Shown here: positions 7,828 through 17,150 of the stretch, piece by piece
How the letters are laid out: every line of letters begins with the position of its first letter
How positions within the stretch are numbered: the first letter of the stretch is position 1
Program-made: the position numbers and the translations under genes
From: Bacillota bacterium
GTDB lineage: Bacteria > Bacillota > Clostridia > Christensenellales > Aristaeellaceae
Length of the DNA: 64,000 nucleotides
Assembly: GCA_023411375.1 (NCBI GenBank)
Contig: JAEYOW010000041.1
Coordinates: forward strand, 1 to 64,000
Reading direction: 5' to 3'
The notes under the pieces: generated by a model
The model's database searches: none
Seen by the model: only the letters and a program-made list of their open reading frames with translations
What the model was told of the DNA's origin: nothing

Positions 7828-8869
7828 TAACGGCTTAATTCTCGGTACGCCCGGCAGCGGCAAATCCTTCGCGGCCAAGCGCGAGATCACCAACGCTTTC
7901 CTTTGCACTGATGACGATGTTACCATCTGTGACCCGGAGGGCGAATACTTCCCGCTGGTGCAGCGTTTCCACGGACAAGTCATTCGCATCTCACCCAATT
8001 CCACGGATTACGTCAATCCTATGGACATCAACCTCAATTACAGCGACGATGAAAGCCCACTGTCACTCAAGTCAGACTTCATTTTGAGCCTGTGCGAGCT
8101 GATCGTCGGCGGGCGCGATGGATTACAGCCTATTGAGAAAACGGTGATTGACCGCGCTGTGAGGCTGGTATATCGCAAGTACCTTGCCGACCCCAAGCCA
8201 GAGAACATGCCGATTCTGGGCGATCTGTATGACGCTTTGCTCCAGCAAGACGAGAAGGAAGCCCGTCATATCGCAACCGCCCTTGAAATCTATGTTTCCG
8301 GTTCGCTCAATGTGTTTAATCATCGGACAAACGTGGACATTCATAACCGTATCACCTGCTATGACATCAAGGAGCTGGGAAAGCAGCTCAAAAAGATTGG
8401 GATGCTGATTGTGCAGGATCAGGTTTGGGGGCGCGTAACAGCCAATCGTGCGGAAGGACGCTCCACGCGATATTACGCAGATGAATTCCACCTTTTGCTC
8501 AAAGAGGAACAGACGGCGGCTTATTCAGTAGAAATCTGGAAACGTTTCCGAAAATGGGGCGGAATTCCCACAGGCGTCACCCAAAACGTCAAGGATTTGC
8601 TGGCTTCCCGCGAGGTGGAGAACATTTTTGAAAATTCCGACTTCATTTACATGCTCAATCAGGCTGGCGGGGACAGGCAGATTCTTTCCAAGCAGCTCAA
8701 CATCTCGCCCCATCAACTTTCCTACGTCACACAATCCGGCGAAGGCGAAGGGCTGCTGTTCTATGGCAACGTTATTCTGCCCTTCTCTGACAAATTCCCG
8801 AAGGATACGGAATTGTACCGTATCATGACGACCAAACCGAACGAGGTACTAATGGAGGTGAATGCATGA
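7828..8869 (+). pseudogene. virB4-like conjugation ATPase, 3' part with Walker motifs
   Basis: The frame resumes NGLILGTPGSGKSFAAKRE, which is the Walker A loop, followed by 'VTICDPEGEYFPLVQ', 'YYADEFHLLL' (Walker B region) and 'GGIPTGVTQNVKDLL', all typical of the VirB4/TraE ATPase domain. It ends normally and its stop overlaps the next ATG (ATGA at 8866-8869). With 121-1004 it forms a single interrupted gene. A start at the internal Met (7958) would miss Walker A, so no functional ATPase is expected unless the transposon excises and the IS end is also repaired. Confidence 0.93.
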
Positions 8870-9057
8870 TCTGTCTGTGGATTGGACTGGGACTATTTTT
8901 CGTCTTTATACTCCTGGTTACTCTGGCTGCCTGTAAAATCAGCGCAGAAGCGGATGAACGCATGGAGCGCGAGTTTCAAAATATGTTAGAGCGCCGTTCG
9001 CATGATGCGGGCGGCGTTCTGCATGAGGCGGCGGTGGAAGATGTCAAAGGAGCGTAA
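8866..9057 (+). CDS. Small membrane protein of the ICE transfer module
   Basis: The 63-residue product starts MICLWIGLGLFFVFILLVTL, one transmembrane helix, followed by a charged cytoplasmic tail. The start overlaps the virB4 stop (ATGA) and has a TGGAGG site, and its end overlaps the next gene by 17 bases, so it is translationally coupled on both sides. Proteins of this kind occur between VirB4 and the NlpC/P60 gene in related ICEs. A role in the transfer channel is inferred from position only. Confidence 0.7.
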   Translation: MICLWIGLGLFFVFILLVTLAACKISAEADERMEREFQNMLERRSHDAGGVLHEAAVEDVKGA

Positions 9058-10936
9058 AGCAGGCGCGCAGCTGCGGTTTTCCGACACGGAACAGGCTGAG
9101 TTCGTTGACGCGCCTGTTCAGCTTAACAAACGTATGCCATCCAAAGCTCTGCCTGGCAAGGTCTTTCTGCGGGCGGATTCCGCGGAAGGCGCGCCTATAT
9201 CGACTCTACGAGATGACTCAGTAAGCAATTCTCCGCAGTCCACCCGCTCCTACCTGCGCTTTGCGGTTGATGAGTTGCCCGGAGATGCATTTAAAAAAGC
9301 AGAGGCAAAGGCGGAAAAGGTCGCGGACAAACTGGAAAAAGCAAAAAACCGTATCCCGAAGAAAAAGGCCATGTCCATTACCCATGCTACTGACGATGCC
9401 ACCGGTAAGACCATAGTGCGTCTACGGTTCGATGAAAAGTCAAAGTCCGCACCCAGCACTCAATCTATGGGTGCGCGTCTGCCCTTGTCGGAGGCGCATC
9501 GTCAGATCCGCAAGGTCGAGGATGAAAATACAGGTCTGGAGGCCGCGCACCGAAGCGAGGAAACTGCCGAAAGCATGGGGCGCTTCGCTGCTCATTCGTA
9601 TCGCTCGCACAAGTTCAAGCCCTATCGGGACGCTGAAAGAGCAGAACGACAGCTCGATAAAGCCTCCATCCGCGCAATGCAGAAGCAGGAGACGCTTTCC
9701 AGCAATCCTTTCTCCCGTTGGCGGCAGAAACAGGCGATCAGAAACGCCTATGCCGCTTTAAAAACGGCGAACGGAGCAGCTTTCGCGCAAAGCGCGCATC
9801 TCAACGCCGTACAGCGAGCTACCCGTAGCGTGAAGCAGTTCTTTGTCCGCAACAAGAAAACCTATGTGCTGGGCGGCGCTCTGTTTCTGACGTTGTCTAT
9901 GATTATGAATGGGCTGTCCTCTTGTACTCCGCTTGTGCAGGGCAGCCTGCAAGCGCTCGTGATTGCCACCTATCCCGCCGAGGATGCGGATATCCTCACC
10001 GCCGAGCGGTACTACACGGGGCTGGAAAACGAATTGCAACAAACCATCGACCGCTACGCGGCGGATCATCCGCAATACGACGAGTTCCAGTACGAGATAG
10101 ACGACATCTGGCATGATCCTCACGCATTGATCTCACTGGTGTCGGCTCACGCCAACGGTGAATGGAAGATCGATAACATATGCGGCTTTATGGATCGTCT
10201 GTTTGAAAAGCAGTATACGCTGGCACAAAAGGTTGAATCGGAAACACGGTATCGTCATGAATGGGTAACGCGCCATGAAAAGCTCGTTGATCCCGACACG
10301 GGCGAGATCACATGGCGCCCCTATGACGTACTGGAGTACATACCGTACACATACCGTATCTGCAAAGTAACGCTGGACAACTTCAATCTATCTCATCTCC
10401 CCTTTTATGTACTCAGCCGCGAAGGGGTCGGGCGTTATGCCATGTATATCTCCGTGCTGGGTAACCGTGAGGACTTGTTTAGAGGCTATCCCCATGCTTC
10501 AACGCTCCGCGAACCCGGCGAGCATGACGTACCCGAAGAATATCTCGAAGATGAAACCTTCGCCCGCATCTTGGAGGAAGCGGAGAAATACATCGGCTAC
10601 CCCTATGTTTGGGGCGGCGATAGCCCCGAAACATCCTTCGATTGTTCGGGCTTTGTGAGCTATGTGTTTACCAACAGCGGTGTGCGTAATGTAGGGCGAC
10701 TGGGCGCTACCAGCCTGTACGGTGCTTGTCAGAAAATCACCCCGGAGCAAGCCCGCCCCGGCGATCTCATTTTCTTTGAGAAAACAATCTCCGGCGAGGA
10801 TGGCATCACCCATTGCGGCATCTACGTCGGTGACGGATTTATGTTGCACTGCGGCAGTCCTATCGGGTATGCCAATCTGAGCGAAAGCTACTGGCAGCAA
10901 CATTACTTTGGCTACGGACGGCTCGTCCGCGACTAG
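9041..10936 (+). CDS. CD1108-like conjugation protein with NlpC/P60 hydrolase domain
   Basis: This 631-residue protein is predicted to open the cell wall for the conjugation channel. A long charged N-terminal part (about 1-270) is followed by a transmembrane helix 'TYVLGGALFLTLSMIMNG' (about 283-300), placing the C-terminus outside. An extracellular spacer runs to about 490. A NlpC/P60 domain follows with the catalytic cysteine in 'SFDCSGFVSYVF' and the histidine in 'GITHCGIYVGDGF'. Homologues in C. difficile ICEs are called the CD1108 family. I chose ATG 9041, which gives MSKERKAGAQLRF; the frame is open to 9002. Confidence 0.9.
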   Translation: MSKERKAGAQLRFSDTEQAEFVDAPVQLNKRMPSKALPGKVFLRADSAEGAPISTLRDDSVSNSPQSTRSYLRFAVDELPGDAFKKAEAKAEKVADKLEKAKNRIPKKKAMSITHATDDATGKTIVRLRFDEKSKSAPSTQSMGARLPLSEAHRQIRKVEDENTGLEAAHRSEETAESMGRFAAHSYRSHKFKPYRDAERAERQLDKASIRAMQKQETLSSNPFSRWRQKQAIRNAYAALKTANGAAFAQSAHLNAVQRATRSVKQFFVRNKKTYVLGGALFLTLSMIMNGLSSCTPLVQGSLQALVIATYPAEDADILTAERYYTGLENELQQTIDRYAADHPQYDEFQYEIDDIWHDPHALISLVSAHANGEWKIDNICGFMDRLFEKQYTLAQKVESETRYRHEWVTRHEKLVDPDTGEITWRPYDVLEYIPYTYRICKVTLDNFNLSHLPFYVLSREGVGRYAMYISVLGNREDLFRGYPHASTLREPGEHDVPEEYLEDETFARILEEAEKYIGYPYVWGGDSPETSFDCSGFVSYVFTNSGVRNVGRLGATSLYGACQKITPEQARPGDLIFFEKTISGEDGITHCGIYVGDGFMLHCGSPIGYANLSESYWQQHYFGYGRLVRD

Positions 10937-10964
10937 CATCCAAATATGTATGAAAGGAATCACC

Positions 10965-11243
10965 ATGAACAGCAAGCTGGAGAAATACACCCAAGAACGC
11001 GACAAGATCATTGCTAAAATAGGCGTTCTGGATGAACGCCGCAAAGTGTTGGACGGCAGGATCATAGAAGCAGAGAACCTTGAAATCCGCGCCATGATGT
11101 GCAGCGAAAATCTGTCCCTGCCTGAATTGATAGAACTGGTGCGCAGCATGCAGGAGCATCACCGCGCCCCCTATACCGGCATCGGTAATGACGATACCAC
11201 CGAGGAAGAAATTGAGGAGGAAGCCAATGATGAAGAAGCCTGA
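10965..11243 (+). CDS. DUF4315 family protein
   Basis: The 92-residue product starts MNSKLEKYTQERDKIIAKI and has a coiled coil over about residues 1-45, then 'LSLPELIELVRSM' and an acidic tail of Asp/Glu. It matches DUF4315 proteins, always found between the NlpC/P60 and DUF4366 genes of these ICEs. The function is unknown. GAAAGG precedes the ATG by about 7 bases. Its 3' end overlaps the next gene by 17 bases. Confidence 0.85.
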   Translation: MNSKLEKYTQERDKIIAKIGVLDERRKVLDGRIIEAENLEIRAMMCSENLSLPELIELVRSMQEHHRAPYTGIGNDDTTEEEIEEEANDEEA

Positions 11244-12783
11244 CAAAGTTCTGATGCGCCTGCTGGCGCTTCTGCTGTGCCTGCCCCTGTTACTCTGCGC
11301 AATGTTTTCCGTGATGGCGATGGCCGAAGGAGAGGTCGTTGACGTCGAAACCTATAATGGTCTGGTCATTCTGGAAGATCCCGCACTGATCGGCAGCCCG
11401 GAGGAAGATGAAGCGGAGCTAACCGGCGCACCCGCTTCGGATGCACCCACGGACGCGCCCACCGACGCGCCTGCTACCGATACGCCTACTGTCGCGCCTA
11501 CGGATGCACCCACCGACGCCCCGACAGTCATACCGACGCTAGCCCCTACCAAACCTCCCTCCGCGTCCTACGATATTGCTATGACCCCGCCCTCTGGCTG
11601 GTATGCCAACCGCGCTGCGATGGAGATCACTATTACGGATGTGGGCGGCACGGGCTGGAGTAATGTTAAAATCACGATGAACAGCACCACTCTTATCAAT
11701 GGCGAGCTTTCTTCGGGTCATCTGTGGATTGACCTGCTGGACAACTGCACCATTGAGGTTGTTGTCACCGACTCCTACGGCAAGGAACATACCCAAAGCG
11801 TCGAGGTGAATTGTTTCGATCACGACGCGCCCCTGCTGAAAGCCAGCATCCATGGCGAGTACCTACATATCGAAACCAGCGACGCAAAATCGGGCGTTGG
11901 TTCGGTACAGGTCAATGGAACGCATTATGACAGCGCAAAGCTCATCGACGGCAAGCTGGACATCCATCTGAAGGAATACGCCGACGCATATGAGCAACTG
12001 CTGGTGCAGGTTGTTGATAAGGTGGGCAATACCTCCAAAGCCATTGCGCTGGCCAATCCCTTCTTCCACAACACGCCCACCGTTGCACCCACGAATACGC
12101 CAAAACCCACGAATACGCCGAAGCCGGCGAACACGCCCAAACCTACAAAGAAGCCCAGCAGTGGTTCGGGAGGAAGCGGCAGTAGCAATAACGGAAGCAA
12201 TTCAGGCAAACGCGCCACGCCCACACCCACTGTTGAGCCTACGCCCACAGCGACGGTTGCGCTCATGCCTGTTGTAACTACGCCCATACTCACCGAGGTG
12301 GAAGCGGGCACCCCCTTTTCCTCAGGCGGCAACGCCTTTACCCGCGACTTACTCTATGACAAGTTCACCAACAAGCAATTCATCGCCATCGAGACACGCG
12401 GCGGTGATATTTTTTATATGGTGATCGACTATGACAAGCCGTTGGATGACAAGGGCGAGAAGTACGAAACCTACTTCCTGAATCTCGTGGACAGCCGCGA
12501 TCTGATGGACATCGTGGATGCAAAGGATGTCCCCAACGAGCCGGAAGTAATCTACGTTACGCCCGAACCCACGGTCGTACCTACGTCCGCCCCTGCTCCC
12601 GCCACTCTGGAGACGCCGAAGAAGGGCGGCGGCGCGATGCTGGGGCTAATCGGCATTCTGCTGGCAGCAGCAGGCGGTGCGTTGTGGTACTTTAAATTCC
12701 GAAAGCTCAGCAGCGATAAAGGCAGCCAGCGCATTGATGATTACGGCTTTGACGATGAGGACGAAGAAAACGAGGACGAATAA
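11227..12783 (+). CDS. CD1107/DUF4366-like surface protein
   Basis: This 518-residue secreted, membrane-anchored protein belongs to the transfer module. A signal peptide 'VLMRLLALLLCLPLLLCAMF' ends near 'AMAEGE'. A Thr/Pro linker with repeated 'PTDAPT' units (about 65-110) follows. Ig-like segments lie at about 120-285. A second Pro/Thr/Ser/Gly-rich linker with 'NTPKPT' repeats leads into the DUF4366 domain ('FTRDLLYDKFTNKQFIAIET'). A C-terminal helix 'GLIGILLAAAGGALWYFKF' and an acidic tail close it. It may act in cell-cell contact or channel scaffolding. The start ATG overlaps the previous gene. Confidence 0.87.
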   Translation: MMKKPDKVLMRLLALLLCLPLLLCAMFSVMAMAEGEVVDVETYNGLVILEDPALIGSPEEDEAELTGAPASDAPTDAPTDAPATDTPTVAPTDAPTDAPTVIPTLAPTKPPSASYDIAMTPPSGWYANRAAMEITITDVGGTGWSNVKITMNSTTLINGELSSGHLWIDLLDNCTIEVVVTDSYGKEHTQSVEVNCFDHDAPLLKASIHGEYLHIETSDAKSGVGSVQVNGTHYDSAKLIDGKLDIHLKEYADAYEQLLVQVVDKVGNTSKAIALANPFFHNTPTVAPTNTPKPTNTPKPANTPKPTKKPSSGSGGSGSSNNGSNSGKRATPTPTVEPTPTATVALMPVVTTPILTEVEAGTPFSSGGNAFTRDLLYDKFTNKQFIAIETRGGDIFYMVIDYDKPLDDKGEKYETYFLNLVDSRDLMDIVDAKDVPNEPEVIYVTPEPTVVPTSAPAPATLETPKKGGGAMLGLIGILLAAAGGALWYFKFRKLSSDKGSQRIDDYGFDDEDEENEDE

Positions 12784-12790
12784 CAAAAGC

Positions 12791-12819
12791 GGGGCGAGAG
12801 GTTTTGACCCTCTCGCCCC
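12791..12819. terminator. Bidirectional terminator between DUF4366 and doc
   Basis: GGGGCGAGAGG pairs with CCTCTCGCCCC around TTTTGAC, placed between the convergent ends of the surface-protein gene and the doc toxin gene, eight bases from each stop. Confidence 0.75.
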
Positions 12820-12826
12820 ATACAAT

Positions 12827-13204
12827 CTACATCTGATGCTCGTTGACCCACGCCAATACATCCTCGTATTTCATGGTTCCTGATGCGACCCCCAGGCCCA
12901 CTTTGATAACGTCCCCGTTGTCGCAGTTCAAGCGTATACCATTCACTTCAAGGAACGTCAGCATCGCGAACATGCCGATGCGCTTGTTCCCATCCACAAA
13001 AGCGTGATTGGCAATCAGGGCATATCCGAGTCGTGCGCCCTTTTCCTGTTTGCTGGGGTACAACTCCTGTCCGCCAAAGCTGGCATATATGCTCTCCACG
13101 GCGCTCTCCAGCAGTCCCATATCGCGCAAGCCATCCGAACCGCCCGTCTGAGCGATTATCAACTGATGCAGTAAAAGCACTCGGTCCGTGCTGAAGCGTA
13201 TCAT
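12827..13204 (-). CDS. doc: Doc/Fic-family toxin
   Basis: This 125-residue Doc-type Fic protein should phosphorylate elongation factor Tu and arrest translation, as established for phage P1 Doc. The signature 'HAFVDGNKRIG' fits the Doc consensus HxFx[D/N][A/G]NKR, and the whole protein has normal Doc length. Its start overlaps the antitoxin stop by four bases, the usual antitoxin-first order. It is transcribed opposite to the ICE genes, so it is an independent addiction module helping keep the ICE in the population. Confidence 0.92.
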   Translation of the reverse strand: MIRFSTDRVLLLHQLIIAQTGGSDGLRDMGLLESAVESIYASFGGQELYPSKQEKGARLGYALIANHAFVDGNKRIGMFAMLTFLEVNGIRLNCDNGDVIKVGLGVASGTMKYEDVLAWVNEHQM

Positions 13205-13443
13205 TTTGCAAGCTCCTCGAAGGCGGGCTTGAACTTCTTTATGATGCGTGCCGCTACCACGTCGATCTTTTCATCATCCGTCATGTCTAAAAGCGGCGAA
13301 CGATCCATATCGATCAACAGGTACTTCGGTCTGTTGTTCTTAAAAACAACCGCTTGCCCGTTGGCATCGGCAATTCGCGTGACGCGCGAAAAGTTTTGGT
13401 TGGCTTCCGTCATGGAAACGATGGCGTTGGTGTTGATCATCAT
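13201..13443 (-). CDS. phd: Phd-family antitoxin
   Basis: The 80-residue product starts MMINTNAIVSMTEANQNF, then 'NGQAVVFKNNRPKYLLI', the Phd/YefM fold that binds DNA and, through its C-terminal helix, neutralises Doc. GGAGGG lies 7 bases before the ATG at 13443; upstream in-frame ATGs lack a comparable site. A 20-base palindrome upstream (13478-13497) is the probable autoregulatory operator. Confidence 0.9.
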   Translation of the reverse strand: MMINTNAIVSMTEANQNFSRVTRIADANGQAVVFKNNRPKYLLIDMDRSPLLDMTDDEKIDVVAARIIKKFKPAFEELAK

Positions 13444-13477
13444 TTGGCATCCCTCCATTCACAGTATACCACAGGAG

Positions 13478-13497
13478 ATAGGTTTGATTCAACCTAT
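13478..13497. promoter_or_regulatory. Palindromic operator candidate between phd and topB
   Basis: ATAGGTT-TGATTC-AACCTAT is a perfect 7-base arm palindrome in the 71-base gap between the divergent phd and topB genes. Phd proteins repress their own operon by binding such palindromes, so this is the expected site; it could also affect topB. Confidence 0.7.
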
Positions 13498-13514
13498 TTC
13501 AAGAGGTGACACTT

Positions 13515-15590
13515 ATGAACAAATTGGTTATTGCAGAAAAGCCTTCTATGGCCCGTTCTCTTTCAGCCGTACTCGGCGCAACACAAAAGCAGGCGGGATA
13601 TCTGAAGGGCAACGGCTACCTTGTATCATGGTGCATTGGGCATCTGGTAGAGTTGGCTGCTCCCGCCGCCTACGATGAGAAGTACGCCAAATGGCGTACA
13701 GACGATCTGCCAATCCTGCCCGCACCGTGGCAGTATGTCGTTACCGAAGTAAAAAAGCCGCAGTTCAACATCCTCCGCTCCCTGATGAACGCACCCAATG
13801 TGGAAAGCATCATCTGCGCCACCGACGCGGGGCGCGAAGGCGAGCTGATCTTCCGTCTGGTCTACAAAATATGCGAATGTAAAAAGCCCGTGGAGCGCCT
13901 GTGGATTTCCTCGATGGAGGATGCTGCAGTTGCCGAGGGTTTTCGCAAACTCAAGCCTGATAAGGCATATGACAGACTCTATCACGCGGCACTGTGCCGC
14001 GCACAGGCCGACTGGCTAGTCGGCATAAACGCTACGCGGCTGTACTCCACTATGTACAATCAAACGCTGAACATCGGGCGGGTGATGACCCCGACGCTTG
14101 CCATGCTCGTGGAGCGTGAGACACGGATCGCCGCGTTTCAGTCCGTCCGCTTTTACAATGTGCTGCTGAACTGCGGCAACTTTACCGCCACGGGTGAACG
14201 GCTTTCCGACCGTGCTGAGGCTGAGCGAATCGCCGCCCTGTGCGACGGCGGGGCTGCGCGAATCAATAAGCTGGAATGTAAAGAATATAGGGAAAATCCA
14301 CCCAAGCTGTACGACCTGACCAGCCTCCAGCGGGATGCAAACCAATTATTGGGGTACACCGCGCAGCAGACATTAGACTATGCACAGGCCCTGTATGAAA
14401 GAAAACTTGCCACTTACCCGCGTACAGACAGTCACTTTCTTACCCGCCATATGGAGGACGGAGTACAGTCGCTTGTCGATACAGTACGGAATGCACTGCC
14501 GTTTGCCCGTGCTGCTCCTGTGCCGTGCAGCATAGCGCAGGTGATCGACGATGGCAAGGTAAGCGACCATCATGCCATTCTCCCAACAGCTGCCGTCACA
14601 GGTGAAGCCATATTGACGCTTCCTAACGGGGAGCAAAGTATCCTGACCTTGCTCATGACGCGCTTGCTTTGCGCCGTGGGCAATCCCTGTCGGTTCAATG
14701 AATCCATCGCCACAATGGATTGTAAGGGCATTGCTTTCTCCGCAAAGGGCAGGAAGATTACGGAGATGGGCTGGAAAGCTATTGAAAAGGCGCATCTCGC
14801 CACGTTGAATAACCTTTCCGTCGGTGAGCTCTCCATACTTCCCGCATTACACGATCACATGACCTTCCTACCCGTGAACGCATCCGTGAAAGAGGGCAAA
14901 ACCACGCCTCCGAAATCATTTACAGAAGCAACGTTGCTTTCCGCAATGGAAATGGCGGGGACGGATAACATGCCGGAAGAGGCCGAACGAAAGGGGCTTG
15001 GCACGCCAGCCACCCGCGCGGGTATCATCGAAAAACTGGTCAAGGCGGGCTTCATGGAACGCAAAGGCGGCAAAAAGGGCCATACGTTGCTGCCTACACA
15101 AAAAGCAGTTTCCCTGATAGCCGTATTACCCGAAGAACTGCAATCGCCCCGGCTGACCGCGGAATGGGAGCAGAAGCTGGGATGCATTGAGCATGGCGAG
15201 ATCGTCCCAGATGCTTTCATGCGGGACATTACAGAGTTGGTGCGCAAGATAATCTCTACAGGCCATCCCGTGCCCAATGGGGAGATGCTGTTCGCTGATA
15301 CAAGAAAATCAATAGGCGTGTGTCCTCGATGCGGTAGCGCGATTGTGGAGAGGCCAAAGGGCTTTCTATGCAGCAATCGCAGTTGCCGCTTTGCGTTATG
15401 GCGTGACAATCATTTCTTCACATCAAAAAAGAAAGAGCTGACCGCCGCTATCGCCATTGCGCTTCTGAAAGACGGGCGCGCATTGGTCAAGGGACTGTAT
15501 TCTCGCAAGACAGGCAAAACCTACGACGCGACCGTGGTGTTGGACGATACGGGCGAACAGTATGTCGATTTTAAGCTGGAGTTTCCATAA
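13515..15590 (+). CDS. topB: DNA topoisomerase III, ICE-encoded
   Basis: This 691-residue type IA topoisomerase relaxes and decatenates DNA by a tyrosine-linked break. The Toprim domain is seen in MNKLVIAEKPSMARSLSAVL and 'ATDAGREGELIFRLVY'. The active-site tyrosine lies in 'LATYPRTDSHFLT', and 'NIGRVMTPTLAMLV' and 'EAERKGLGTPATRAGIIEKL' are further family motifs. A C-terminal zinc finger has 'CPRCGSAIVERPKGFLCSNRSC'. ICE-borne TopB is common in Tn1549-like elements and is thought to help process transferring DNA. The ATG at 13515 follows an AGAGGTGA site. Confidence 0.96.
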   Translation: MNKLVIAEKPSMARSLSAVLGATQKQAGYLKGNGYLVSWCIGHLVELAAPAAYDEKYAKWRTDDLPILPAPWQYVVTEVKKPQFNILRSLMNAPNVESIICATDAGREGELIFRLVYKICECKKPVERLWISSMEDAAVAEGFRKLKPDKAYDRLYHAALCRAQADWLVGINATRLYSTMYNQTLNIGRVMTPTLAMLVERETRIAAFQSVRFYNVLLNCGNFTATGERLSDRAEAERIAALCDGGAARINKLECKEYRENPPKLYDLTSLQRDANQLLGYTAQQTLDYAQALYERKLATYPRTDSHFLTRHMEDGVQSLVDTVRNALPFARAAPVPCSIAQVIDDGKVSDHHAILPTAAVTGEAILTLPNGEQSILTLLMTRLLCAVGNPCRFNESIATMDCKGIAFSAKGRKITEMGWKAIEKAHLATLNNLSVGELSILPALHDHMTFLPVNASVKEGKTTPPKSFTEATLLSAMEMAGTDNMPEEAERKGLGTPATRAGIIEKLVKAGFMERKGGKKGHTLLPTQKAVSLIAVLPEELQSPRLTAEWEQKLGCIEHGEIVPDAFMRDITELVRKIISTGHPVPNGEMLFADTRKSIGVCPRCGSAIVERPKGFLCSNRSCRFALWRDNHFFTSKKKELTAAIAIALLKDGRALVKGLYSRKTGKTYDATVVLDDTGEQYVDFKLEFP

Positions 15591-15619
15591 AAAACAATAA
15601 TGAATCGGAGATAAAGATC

Positions 15620-16078
15620 ATGATGAAAAGCAGGATCAGGTTTTTTCGAAATCTGCGCGGTATGACGCAGCGGCAGTTAGGCGTTACCGTGGGCTTCCCT
15701 AGGAAAAACGCCGACGTCCGCATCGCGCAGTATGAATCAAAGGGTCGTGTCCCTAAAAAGCCGAGGCTGACTTCTATTGCCGAGGTTCTTAACGTTTCAC
15801 CCAACGCCCTGACTGTTCCGAACGTGGAGGACGCGAACAGCTTGATGCATCTTCTGTTTTTTATTGAGGATAGATTCGGCTTCTGCATTGAAGAAAGCGC
15901 CGGTTCGATCTTCCTGCGCCTGAATGAGCGCAATGACAAGCTCTATCACATGCTGCTGGATTGGTATGAGCAGGCAGCACTGTTGACCTGCGGTAAGATC
16001 GATCAAGCGGCTTATGACCAGTGGCGCTATGGTTACGATGCGGACAAGGGCATATACAACCCCCAACGGATGGAATGA
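15620..16078 (+). CDS. XRE-family transcriptional regulator
   Basis: The 152-residue product has an N-terminal helix-turn-helix: 'RIRFFRNLRGMTQRQLGVTV' with a recognition region 'VRIAQYESKGRVPKKPRL' and 'IAEVLNVSPNAL'. The C-terminal half (about 75-152) is unassigned and contains 'RFGFCIEESAGSIFLRLNE'. It lies 29 bases after topB and probably regulates ICE genes. A GGAG site (15607-15610) precedes the tandem ATG start. Confidence 0.82.
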   Translation: MMKSRIRFFRNLRGMTQRQLGVTVGFPRKNADVRIAQYESKGRVPKKPRLTSIAEVLNVSPNALTVPNVEDANSLMHLLFFIEDRFGFCIEESAGSIFLRLNERNDKLYHMLLDWYEQAALLTCGKIDQAAYDQWRYGYDADKGIYNPQRME

Positions 16079-16114
16079 TTCGCTCAACAACAAAAGTATT
16101 TGGGAGGCATATCT

Positions 16115-17146
16115 ATGAACAACAATTTGTCACCCCGCTGGCAAATCTATATTATCCCTGATCTGAAAACATGGTCTACCGATGTGCGGGCACAAACACC
16201 CATCGAGCGTTACGCCAATCCCACCGATGCGCTTCGGCGTTTTCAGGAACTGCGCACTGCCCCCTATAACCGCATAGATACCGATTTTACAGTCAATGGC
16301 GTTCCCTACGCCCACCTCACGCTGGGCATTGAGCGAGTGGATGGGCATAGGGCCGTAGATGTACTGCAAGTGCGTGGCGATCAAAACACCTTGATTACGG
16401 ACTTTTCCACCTCCAATTATACCCGGCAGGATGCGGAGGTGCTGCACCTCGTGGCGCGGGTGGCTGACGAGATCGGCTTTACCCACGTCATGACCTGTTC
16501 GTCCAAACGGGTGAATGGCGTTGTACCGACGGTCATCCTTCCGTTCGATGAGTGGAACAGCCCTTACTTTATGGACATCGTACCGGCTTCATGGTTTGAA
16601 CGAAAGGAAAACCGCTTTATGGAAAGTGATAACGCCTATGCGTTTTATCAGCTTAAGGAGGGCGACGAGCTGCATGGCCTGCGCTTTGAATCCTATGAGC
16701 GGGCGCGGGACGTTATTGATAAAGCCAATTATCAGATCATCTATACCGGCGCGTTACCGAAAACAGACACTCTGTCTCAGCAGCTTGACGCGCTGTTCCA
16801 GCAGTTCAACGCAAATTATCCGCGTGATTTTCACGGACGTAGCATGTCCGTGTCGGATGTGATTGCCGTCAGACAGAACGGCGTACTCTCCGCACATTAT
16901 GTGGATTCCATCGGCTTTGCAGAGCTGCCCGGCTTCTATTCGGACAAGAATCCGTTGCGTTCATTGGAAGATATGGTCGAGCAGAACGACAACCAACTGG
17001 ACGGTATCATCAACAATCTGCCCAGCCAGCCTGCACCCAAGGTCAAGCCGACCATTCAGGAACAACTGCGAGCGGCAAAGGAAGTCTTGAAAAATCAAGT
17101 CCGGCATCAAAAGAAAACGTCCACACGTGGCGCGGAGGAACGATAA
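16115..17146 (+). CDS. YodL/DUF4316-type ICE protein
   Basis: This 343-residue protein starts MNNNLSPRWQIYIIPDLKTW and has a YodL-like first domain ('PIERYANPTDALRRFQELR', 'PYAHLTLGIERVD') of the kind found in ICE accessory proteins. The second half includes 'DTLSQQLDALFQQFNANYP' and 'VSDVIAVRQNG', resembling DUF4316, and a basic C-terminus. Its biochemical function is unknown. GGGAGG precedes the ATG by 8 bases. It is followed after 4 bases by the transfer-assisting gene, forming an operon with the giant helicase. Confidence 0.78.
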   Translation: MNNNLSPRWQIYIIPDLKTWSTDVRAQTPIERYANPTDALRRFQELRTAPYNRIDTDFTVNGVPYAHLTLGIERVDGHRAVDVLQVRGDQNTLITDFSTSNYTRQDAEVLHLVARVADEIGFTHVMTCSSKRVNGVVPTVILPFDEWNSPYFMDIVPASWFERKENRFMESDNAYAFYQLKEGDELHGLRFESYERARDVIDKANYQIIYTGALPKTDTLSQQLDALFQQFNANYPRDFHGRSMSVSDVIAVRQNGVLSAHYVDSIGFAELPGFYSDKNPLRSLEDMVEQNDNQLDGIINNLPSQPAPKVKPTIQEQLRAAKEVLKNQVRHQKKTSTRGAEER

Positions 17147-17150
17147 GCCT

